Position numbers and translations under genes: made by a program. DNA of 64,000 nucleotides, taken from contig JAKQEQ010000085.1 of NCBI GenBank assembly GCA_029556545.1, positions 19,069 to 83,068 of the forward strand. The letters run 5' to 3'. The DNA is from Candidatus Hydrogenedentota bacterium. Lineage in GTDB: Bacteria > Hydrogenedentota > Hydrogenedentia > Hydrogenedentales > JAGMZX01. The notes under the pieces were generated by a model. That model made no database searches. It was not told where the DNA came from and saw only the letters and a list, made by a program, of their open reading frames with translations. Shown here piece after piece: positions 57,621-64,000 of this stretch. Every line of letters begins with the position of its first letter. Position 1 is the first letter of the stretch.

Positions 57621-58991
57621 TCACGGCTTCCATCGAAACGTGGCCACCGACCGCGCGGGCGTCGTGGCGGCAAAACCGCGCGCGCCGCAGCGCACGGAGA
57701 ACTCGCGGGCGGCCCCGCTCGCATTTGCCACAACCAGAACAAGCGCGCCATCTGGATTGCGGACCGCAATGTTGTTGAAGCGGGTGTCCCCGAGCGTCGA
57801 GTCCACGCGGACGGCGTCGCGTCGAATGAACTTCATGAATTGCCCGTACATGTAGTAATCAAAGTGGTGCGTTACTTCGCGGGTCTTCGAGTCGAACTCC
57901 AGGCAGGTGCGGCTCGCGAAGTGAGGCCCGCTGTTTGGTTTGCGGTGCTCGTCCAGCATGATTACCCAGGCGTTGTAGGACCGCGCCCAGTGCCGTAGAA
58001 TCCCGATGATCTGGATGGCGCCCCGCGTGCGAAAGGTCGATCCCTCGGTAAAATAGATGTCCTTGTCGGGAAACTCGGCCTTGAGTTCCGACATGGCCTC
58101 CACCTTTCCCTCGTAGAAATGGAACGCGGTTCCGTCCACGTAGCGCGCCGCTTCCGGGTCGCTGAGCACGGCCCGAGGGAATTCGAGGCGGCTGTAATTG
58201 TGGTCCCAGCACCAGAGTTTGACGGCGGCCCCTTCCCGTGTGAAGAGCGGTCCGACGTGATCCCGGATAAAATCGCGTTGTTCTTCGCCATTCCAGAGAC
58301 AGGTCGGATAATTCGGGTCGATATGGGCCGGCTCGTTCTGGAGCGTCAGCGCGTGTATGGGAACGCCCTCGGCTTCGTAGGCCCGGATGAATCTCAGAAG
58401 GTACCGCGCGTAGACGTCGTAGAACTCCGGCTTCAACTTTCCGGCGAGCATGGTTCCGGTGGTCTTCATCCAGCCCGGAGGACTCCAGGGAGAGGCAAGA
58501 AACCGGAGGTCGGGATTCGCCGCCTGGGCCGCCTTCACGGCGGGCAGGATATAGTCGCGATCCTTCTCGATCGAGAACCGCCTGAGCTCGAGGTCGGTTT
58601 CCCCTTCGGGCAAATCGTTGTAGGAGTAGTACGGCTCGCCCACGAAGTCGGAAGTGCCGATGCACAGGCGCATCAGATTCATTCCGATGCCTTCCTCGCG
58701 GTCAAACAGCTTTCGTATCACTTCCGCGCGCGCCCCCTCGTCAAGAAGCGACCAGTTGTAGCAGGTCGCGTGATCAAACGAGGCGCCCATGCCGAGAATG
58801 GACTGATAGACTCGCGCGGGATCAATGACAATATCGGCTTCGGGCGCGATTTCCGTCAGCGGAATGGGCGGGCCCCCCGACAGCGCGTAGTCGCCATTTT
58901 CCGAACTTATCCACGCCTCTACCATCTCGCTTGACGGCGCCGACATCGCGAGGCAGCAGATCAGAAGAACGAGAGAGGTCGATGTTCTCAT
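57621..58991 (-). CDS. Glycoside hydrolase family 30 (glucosylceramidase-like)
   Basis: 456 aa from the ATG at 58991. Signal peptide 'TSLVLLICCLAMSAPSS'. A TIM barrel with 'GMGASFDHA', 'LASPWSPPGWMKT', acid/base Glu220 in 'LQNEP' and nucleophile Glu316 in 'YFTEGS', followed by the C-terminal beta domain with 'RFNNIAVRNPDGALVLVVAN' at its end. GH30 enzymes cleave beta-glucosidic or related bonds. Next upstream on the strand, 10 nt away, is a TlpA-like thioredoxin. Confidence 0.95.
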   Translation of the reverse strand: MRTSTSLVLLICCLAMSAPSSEMVEAWISSENGDYALSGGPPIPLTEIAPEADIVIDPARVYQSILGMGASFDHATCYNWSLLDEGARAEVIRKLFDREEGIGMNLMRLCIGTSDFVGEPYYSYNDLPEGETDLELRRFSIEKDRDYILPAVKAAQAANPDLRFLASPWSPPGWMKTTGTMLAGKLKPEFYDVYARYLLRFIRAYEAEGVPIHALTLQNEPAHIDPNYPTCLWNGEEQRDFIRDHVGPLFTREGAAVKLWCWDHNYSRLEFPRAVLSDPEAARYVDGTAFHFYEGKVEAMSELKAEFPDKDIYFTEGSTFRTRGAIQIIGILRHWARSYNAWVIMLDEHRKPNSGPHFASRTCLEFDSKTREVTHHFDYYMYGQFMKFIRRDAVRVDSTLGDTRFNNIAVRNPDGALVLVVANASGAAREFSVRCGARGFAATTPARSVATFRWKP

Positions 58992-59001
58992 GATGAAGCT
59001 T

Positions 59002-59529
59002 CTACGATTGCCTCGCCAACAGTGCGTCAATAGACTTGCCGAGTGTCGATTGCAGGTTCGAGGAATAGCCCACGTGCACATGCCGTATGTTCCCGTCCTT
59101 GTCTATCACCACAAGACGCGGGATCGATCGGGCGCCGTACTGCTCGCCCACCGTTCCGGTCTCATCCAACAGCACGGGCAGGTGTTCAAGGCCCGCGCTC
59201 GAAAGAAAAGCGCGCGCCGTTGCCGCGGATTCGCCCAGGTTGACCCCGAACACCGCCACGGCCTTGTCCCGGTATTGCGTCGCTACGGCGGCGACCGCCG
59301 GCATGGCCTGACGGCACGGGGGACACCAGGATGCCCAGAAATCAAGAACGATAACGTCTTTGCCCAGATGATCGGCCAGGTTGACTGTGTCGCCGTCGAG
59401 AGACGGCAACGAGAACGCCGGGGCGGCCCGCCCCTCCATGGGGTCAGGCCCGAGGGCGCAGTGCGCGCCCGTCACTATGGCCGCGACGACCAGTGCGTAG
59501 AGTGCGCGCCCATACCGCGTTGTTTGCAT
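59002..59529 (-). CDS. TlpA/ResA-like periplasmic thioredoxin
   Basis: 175 aa from the ATG at 59529 (AAGGACAG upstream). A signal or anchor helix 'ALYALVVAAIVTGAHCAL' is followed by an AhpC/TSA-like redoxin domain with the active site 'FWASWCPPCRQAMP'. It should reduce or form disulfides in exported proteins. The Cys in 'GAHCALG' might be a lipobox, though the surrounding residues fit poorly. It probably shares a transcript with the GH30 gene. Confidence 0.92.
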   Translation of the reverse strand: MQTTRYGRALYALVVAAIVTGAHCALGPDPMEGRAAPAFSLPSLDGDTVNLADHLGKDVIVLDFWASWCPPCRQAMPAVAAVATQYRDKAVAVFGVNLGESAATARAFLSSAGLEHLPVLLDETGTVGEQYGARSIPRLVVIDKDGNIRHVHVGYSSNLQSTLGKSIDALLARQS

Positions 59530-59627
59530 TGCCGCTGTCCTTTCCGTTGTCGTTGAATGGGAAGAGAATATCGCACAAGAGCCGGACAAGTCGTCAGATT
59601 ATTGTAACGAATCGCGCGGTGGTCCGG

Positions 59628-60587
59628 TTAACGCGCTTCCTCGCGCAGGTTCAGCCAAGCCGCCTCCTGATCCGTCAATGTGACGTCAAGGGCCGCGGCA
59701 CTCGCCGCGAATTCCTCCAGGGTGTAGGCCGCGACAAGCGGAAAAGCGTCGAAACCCTGGTGGAAAACGTATGCCAGGGCGATCTGTGCGGCGCTAAGGC
59801 CCCGTTCCCGGCCGAGTTCCCGGGCGCGTTCGAGACGCCGCCAGTTGTCCTCGCGACCGTAGCAGCGCATATACAGCGTGTCCGCGTGCTCGTCCGCGTT
59901 CTCACGGGTAAGTCTGCCCGAGAACCAGCCGCCCGCAAGGCTCGACCAACACAGCAGCGGGAAGTATTCTCGGCGATACCATTCCCGTTGCGCCTCGTTC
60001 GCCGCGCCCGTGATCGTGACGCAGTCGTCCCACGGCGCTTCGATCTGCTCCGCGAGGCTGAAATGGGGACTGCTCGCGACGAAGGGGCTCAGGCCATGCT
60101 CGCGCGCGTAGGCGTTCGCCGCGACGATGCGGTCCACCGTCCAATTCGACCCGCCGAAAGCATGGATGCGCCCCGCGGCCCGGTGTTCGTTCAGCACTTC
60201 GACGATGGGGCCCACGGGCACACTCGGGTCGTCCCGGTGCAGCAGGTACAGATCGATGTAATCCGTTTGCAGCCGCGCCAACGAATCGAAGACGTCCGCC
60301 GTGATGTCATAGGGCGTGACGCGCTTCCGATCGGCGTTATGATGGGCGCCCTTGTCGAGGATCACGACCTTGTCGCGGACGCCGCGCGACGCAATCCATC
60401 GCCCGAGCACCCGCTCGCAGTCGCCGTCGCCATAGACATGGGCCGTGTCGATGGTGTTGCAGCCCAGCGCGAAAACCGCGTCCATCAAGGCGAACCCGGC
60501 GGCCTCGTCCTCCGAATGGAGCATGACGCCGCCCTGAATGATTCGCGAGACCGGCTTGGTCACCCCGGAAATCTGACCGTACTGCAT
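59628..60587 (-). CDS. Aldo/keto reductase
   Basis: 319 aa from the ATG at 60587, with AGGAA 8 nt upstream. The TIM-barrel tetrad is present: Asp47, Tyr52 ('HVYGDG'), Lys79 ('LDKGAHH') and His117 ('LLHRDD'). It uses NAD(P)H to reduce a carbonyl. It is about 55 nt from the Gfo/Idh gene on the same strand, and the two may act on one sugar. Confidence 0.94.
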   Translation of the reverse strand: MQYGQISGVTKPVSRIIQGGVMLHSEDEAAGFALMDAVFALGCNTIDTAHVYGDGDCERVLGRWIASRGVRDKVVILDKGAHHNADRKRVTPYDITADVFDSLARLQTDYIDLYLLHRDDPSVPVGPIVEVLNEHRAAGRIHAFGGSNWTVDRIVAANAYAREHGLSPFVASSPHFSLAEQIEAPWDDCVTITGAANEAQREWYRREYFPLLCWSSLAGGWFSGRLTRENADEHADTLYMRCYGREDNWRRLERARELGRERGLSAAQIALAYVFHQGFDAFPLVAAYTLEEFAASAAALDVTLTDQEAAWLNLREEAR

Positions 60588-60644
60588 CGTCTGGGTTCCT
60601 TTCCGCATGGACCGTGTTGATTCGTGCGCGTCCGTGAAAGCGCC

Positions 60645-61637
60645 TCAAGACTTTTCGAAGGGGTACACCAACCCCCACTGGGCGCGGATGCCGTCCATAA
60701 CCCCCATGATCGCGAGCGATTCGTTCAACGGCATGATCTCGGATTCGATTCGTCCCTCCCGGACACATCGCGCCACCTCCGCGGCCTCGTAATTGTAGCC
60801 ATTGCCCTCCATCGGGAACTCGAACGTCTCCTCGTCCTTGCCGTCGAGCGTCAAAGTCGCCCGCGAACCGCGCCAGAACGGCGGGTGCAGCCGGATAATC
60901 CCCTCGGTCCCCATGATGATCGCCTCTTGGGGCGTGTTCGTGCGCACCGCGCTTGAGAGCAGCGCGAGCGCGCCGCCGTCATACCCCAGCACCACCGCGG
61001 ACTGCTCGTCCACGCGCGTCCGGCCCAGATGCGCGAGGCCGGCGATCCGACTCGGTTCGCGTCCGTAAACCATCGACGCCAGCGACACGCAGTAGACGCC
61101 CACGTCGAGCAGGCCGCCGCCGGCCAGCAGCGGATCGAGCAATCGGCTCTCTTCGTCCCAGCCGGCGCGGAAGCCGAAGTCCGCCTGCACCATCCGCACC
61201 TCGCCGATACGCCCCGAAGCAAGCCACGAACGGACCTGCGCCAGCATCGGCAGAAAACGGGTCCACATGGCCTCCATCAGGAAGCGCCGTTCGGCGCGCG
61301 CCGTCGCGACCATTTCCTCGGCCTGTTTGCGGTTGACCGCGAAGGGCTTCTCGCACAATACCGCCTTGCCCGCCCGCAGAAAAAGCACCGTGTTCTCCAT
61401 GTGCAACGGGTGCGGCGTCGCCACGTACACCGCGTCCACGTCGGGATCCGCCGCCAGCACCTCGTAGGAGGCATGGCGGCGCGGAACGCCGAATTCGTCG
61501 CCGAATCGCGCCGCGGCTTCCGCCGTGCGCGAGCCGACCGCCGCAAGTTCGGCGTCGGACAGCGCCTCGAGGCCGCGCGCGAACGCATGCGCGATGTTTC
61601 CCGTTCCGCAGATACCCCACCTGAACTTGCCTGTCAT
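60645..61637 (-). CDS. Gfo/Idh/MocA-family oxidoreductase
   Basis: 330 aa. Rossmann motif 'GICGTGNIAHAFA' and the signature 'CEKPFAVN' with Lys97; the fold continues with 'GGGLLDVGVYCVSLA' in the substrate domain. It resembles dihydrodiol-dehydrogenase-like members. It likely oxidises a sugar or inositol with NAD(P). Neighbouring aldo/keto reductase and glycosidase genes support a sugar role. Confidence 0.94.
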   Translation of the reverse strand: MTGKFRWGICGTGNIAHAFARGLEALSDAELAAVGSRTAEAAARFGDEFGVPRRHASYEVLAADPDVDAVYVATPHPLHMENTVLFLRAGKAVLCEKPFAVNRKQAEEMVATARAERRFLMEAMWTRFLPMLAQVRSWLASGRIGEVRMVQADFGFRAGWDEESRLLDPLLAGGGLLDVGVYCVSLASMVYGREPSRIAGLAHLGRTRVDEQSAVVLGYDGGALALLSSAVRTNTPQEAIIMGTEGIIRLHPPFWRGSRATLTLDGKDEETFEFPMEGNGYNYEAAEVARCVREGRIESEIMPLNESLAIMGVMDGIRAQWGLVYPFEKS

Positions 61638-61648
61638 GGCGTTCTTCC

Positions 61649-61782
61649 TTTCCCTCGCGCCGATGGACGACCTCGACCCTCGCTGCCCTTGTCCGCCCTG
61701 GTGATTCGGCCAATCCCACCGTCCTTTTCGTCCTTGAAGTCTTTTATGTCCTTTCCCTTCGCGCCGATGGACGATATGGACC
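61649..61782. repeat. Direct repeat of a 'cgatggacga' unit
   Basis: 'TTTCCCTCGCGCCGATGGAC' (from 61649) recurs as 'TTTCCCTTCGCGCCGATGGA' (from 61752). The gap 61638-61816 holds only this and no gene. Confidence 0.65.
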
Positions 61783-61816
61783 TGCGCTCACACCGCAACC
61801 GCCGCGTAATGCCCAG

Positions 61817-63820
61817 TCACCCAAACTGCACGGCCAGCATGCAGTGTCCCGCGATTTTCGGCACGGTAAAGCGCACGTAGCCATCGCCCGTTTCGCAGGG
61901 CAGGGCGGCGTCCTCCGGCACGCGACGCACCTCCGCCACGGGCCGCGGCGCGCGCAACGCGACGGGGACATCATACAACGGGATTACATCCTCCAGCACA
62001 TCGAAATCCCTCCCGCGACGCTCGGGAATATAGTGCAGCAGATGAACGACCCACCGGTTCTCGGCGTCCTGCGCGTTGACTGTCGCCAGGACCGTCGACG
62101 GCGCCTCGACGCGCAGCAGCAGATCGGGCAGCAACAGCGCGACGGCGTTCAGGACGACGTGCTTGCACCACAGCGGCGCGTTCGCGTGATACTGGGTAAA
62201 CACAGGATGGGCAAGGTAGACGACTTGCCCCCGTCGCACGATTCCGGGATACCCGATTTCCCGGGAAGAGGGCGTGTGCCGGTGCGAGCAGAAGTGCTGG
62301 AAAGTCCTGTTGAAGTAGGGCACGCTCACCTGCGCCAAGGTTTCCGCGTCCGACCTCGGGCATACCTCGAGGCCGCGCAGGTACATCACATAGGCTTCTT
62401 CGGAGAGCCCCTCCGCCATTGCGCCCCGCGGCACCAGGAAATCGGGACTGAACGGGGCTTCACCGATGAAGTCGACGCCGAACGCCTCCGACGCGAACCG
62501 TTGCCCCGTCGGGTCCAGTCCGGACCGATGCGAGGCAATCACCGCGCCGCCTTCGGCGACGTAGGTCTCCAACTTCCGCGCAAGCGCTTCGTTCACGGGG
62601 ATTGCATCGGGCAGTACGAGCAGGCGATAGGCGGAGAAATCGGCCTCGGAATCGACGACGTCAAACTGGTGTCGGCCTTCCTGAAGTATGCGCACTGCGC
62701 CGAGGGCCGCATCCGGTTGTCCGCCCGCCTCGAATTCCTCGGGCGTGAGCACCGCAATCTCGGTCACGGGCCGGGCGGCGCGGCACCAAGGCTCTTTCGC
62801 GGCGACCGATTCGTAGACCTTGCCGATAAGGGCGTAGGTCGTGGGGCAGATGCGCCCGTCGGGATGGAGTTGGTCGCCGATCGAGCACTGCGCGTTCAGC
62901 GCCAGCATGTGGAAACACTCGAATTCGAGGGCCGCCTGATTCTTGAACGAGTGGAAGTCGCCCCACGACGTGTGGAATTTCCCCGTCATGCCGAGACAGG
63001 GCAGCCCGAGCGTGCGCGCATACCGCGCCGCCAACGGGAAATGCAGGTAGCCCCAGCCGCCGCTCGGCAGAGATTCGAGTTCGAAATGCGTGTACGCATC
63101 CGCAAGAGCGCGGTGACGCGGCCCGATGTGCCCCGCGTTGTAGAAAATCGTGCAATTCTTGCTGAAACGACGCACAAACGCGGTCATGTCGCCCTGGAAC
63201 CGGTGCAGCACGCCGCGCGCGTAGGCGCGTCGCGCCTCGCCGTCGCTCGGGTCCAGATGCGCCGCCTCCATGCCCCGCCGACAGTGCGTGCATGAGCACT
63301 CTCTCGCGTCCACGATATCGAAGAAGAGGCCGTCGACGGGGAAGGTCTCAAGGACCTCCCGCGTGAATTTTTTCAGGAAGTCCACATACGGCGAGTTAAG
63401 GCACAAGCGCCGATAGAAGCCCGCCTCATAGGGCGGCGTTCCCTCGATGCGTCCGTCCGCGGTCTGAATCAGCCAATCCGGGCGCTCCTCGGCGGTGAAG
63501 CGGTCCCATTGCACCGTGATATAAATTGGAACACGAATGCCGCGCTGATAGCAGGCCTCGATCTGCTCGCGGAGCAGGTCGCGCGTTAAATGGGGATGCC
63601 GCCGCTCGGGAAACTGCTTAGTGTCATAATACACGTATCCGTGGTGACACCGCGCAAAACAGGTGATCGAGTTCACGCGGGCCCGCTTCAAAGTCGCCGC
63701 GAATTCCTCGGGATCGAAGGCCGATCCAATGTCCGGAATGTGTTCGCTCGTGTGAAAGTCGAGGTGAACCTGTCGAAATCGCAAACGACCGTCCTTCTTG
63801 CGGGATTGATGACCTGTCAT
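61817..63820 (-). CDS. GHL6-type glycosidase with beta-galactosidase trimerisation-like domain
   Basis: 667 aa from the ATG at 63820; the track's start lies in the preceding gene. N-terminal barrel matches the hypothetical glycosyl hydrolase 6 family: 'RQVHLDFHTS', 'TCFARCHHGYVYY', 'DGLFFDIVD' and 'HCRRGME'. From about residue 370 there is a GH42 trimerisation-type domain ('RLLVLPDAIPVNEALARKLE', 'GGAVIASHRSG') and a beta-sandwich C-terminus. No signal peptide. Its ATG overlaps the upstream stop by one base, and a dispersed half-repeat sits at that junction. Substrate unknown. Confidence 0.85.
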   Translation of the reverse strand: MTGHQSRKKDGRLRFRQVHLDFHTSEHIPDIGSAFDPEEFAATLKRARVNSITCFARCHHGYVYYDTKQFPERRHPHLTRDLLREQIEACYQRGIRVPIYITVQWDRFTAEERPDWLIQTADGRIEGTPPYEAGFYRRLCLNSPYVDFLKKFTREVLETFPVDGLFFDIVDARECSCTHCRRGMEAAHLDPSDGEARRAYARGVLHRFQGDMTAFVRRFSKNCTIFYNAGHIGPRHRALADAYTHFELESLPSGGWGYLHFPLAARYARTLGLPCLGMTGKFHTSWGDFHSFKNQAALEFECFHMLALNAQCSIGDQLHPDGRICPTTYALIGKVYESVAAKEPWCRAARPVTEIAVLTPEEFEAGGQPDAALGAVRILQEGRHQFDVVDSEADFSAYRLLVLPDAIPVNEALARKLETYVAEGGAVIASHRSGLDPTGQRFASEAFGVDFIGEAPFSPDFLVPRGAMAEGLSEEAYVMYLRGLEVCPRSDAETLAQVSVPYFNRTFQHFCSHRHTPSSREIGYPGIVRRGQVVYLAHPVFTQYHANAPLWCKHVVLNAVALLLPDLLLRVEAPSTVLATVNAQDAENRWVVHLLHYIPERRGRDFDVLEDVIPLYDVPVALRAPRPVAEVRRVPEDAALPCETGDGYVRFTVPKIAGHCMLAVQFG

Positions 63821-64000
63821 CACGGGCGGGACGCCCGTGCCGCGCGCCGCCGCCGCGACAGTGCCGCCGCTACGGCCAACACCAAGACCAACACGTTGCC
63901 CGCCTGCGCGGACAGCGCCGGCCCCGAGGCGTCCGCCGCCTTGAAACACCCGCAGCCGTCGGGCGGCGGCTGTGCCTTCTCCGCGCCCAGGGCGAACACC
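63820..64000 (-). CDS. C-terminal end of a surface-sorted protein (5' part outside window)
   Basis: Only 59 residues are inside the window: '...PPPDGCGCFKAADAS', a hydrophobic helix 'GNVLVLVLAVAAAL' and the basic tail 'SRRRRAARASRP'. A Cys pair before a TM helix and Arg cluster is the layout of MYXO-CTERM-like sorting tails, and resembles the tail of the DUF5011 protein at 14426. Not in the ORF track. The last few codons are made from a family A half-repeat. Confidence 0.65.
   Translation of the reverse strand, partial: VFALGAEKAQPPPDGCGCFKAADASGPALSAQAGNVLVLVLAVAAALSRRRRAARASRP
63821..63844. repeat. Family A half-repeat at a gene junction
   Basis: CACGGGCGGGACGCCCGTGC overlaps the final codons and stop of the right-edge gene and abuts the GHL6 start codon. 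Confidence 0.8.

Noticed and set aside
61844-63295. 483-aa plus-strand ORF opposite the GHL6 gene
   Set aside because: Antisense shadow, rich in Arg and Gly; the minus strand has the recognisable glycosidase.

Overview
GC-rich bacterial chromosome segment, densely coded, with many short overlaps (ATGA or TGATG) between neighbouring genes. No rRNA, tRNA, CRISPR array, transposase or phage gene is visible. The mix of genes (menaquinone made through futalosine, an imuA-imuB-dnaE2 cassette, uroporphyrinogen-decarboxylase-like and Gfo/Idh/MocA proteins, GH2, GH30 and GHL6 glycosidases, exported DUF5011 proteins, and a dispersed 'CACGGGCGGGACGCCCGTGC' repeat) suggests an uncultured lineage near Candidatus Hydrogenedentota or the Planctomycetota/PVC group. 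That placement is inference; there is no 16S gene here to fix it.

Layout. 1-8060: a radical-SAM-like protein that has lost all three cluster cysteines, a ketosynthase with one active-site His changed to Gln, then two related sensor kinases (the second with its phospho-His changed to Gln) and a sigma54 activator, all closely packed on +. 8122-14111: PfkB kinase, secernin-like hydrolase, a UroD-like/YhhN pair and two GT2 glycosyltransferases. 14426-19107: two paralogous exported DUF5011 proteins and a 7TM sensor kinase. 19108-29399: a Gfo/Idh remnant, GH2 glycosidase, SOUL protein, a radical SAM/membrane protein pair, and a membrane-anchored unknown coupled to a penicillin-acylase-like enzyme. 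29368-32428 (-): a molybdate/tungstate-type ABC importer with a tandem double binding protein. 32645-38827: pgeF and the SOS mutasome imuA-imuB-dnaE2, whose promoter carries a LexA-like palindrome exactly in its spacer. 38940-44445 (-): an unknown lipoprotein and partner, then mqnD, mqnC, mqnA and mqnE. 44797-49317 (+): a four-gene coupled operon (SCP2 domain, MMPL exporter, ANL-type ligase, alpha/beta hydrolase) that looks like lipid handling. 49390-52117 (-): nadX-rplU-rpmA-obgE. 52346-64000 (-): UroD-like protein, Fe-alcohol dehydrogenase coupled to an exported ankyrin protein, GH30, TlpA-like thioredoxin, aldo/keto reductase, Gfo/Idh oxidoreductase, GHL6 glycosidase and the C-terminus of a surface-anchored protein.

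Most unusual: (i) catalytic residues have been lost in three neighbouring genes at the left end; (ii) short palindromic repeats sit both between genes and in frame inside at least three proteins, in the manner of Rickettsia palindromic elements; (iii) the LexA-like operator is placed between perfect-spacing -35 and -10 boxes; (iv) two ModA domains are fused in one chain; (v) the SCP2-MMPL-ANL-hydrolase operon has no obvious described counterpart that I can name.
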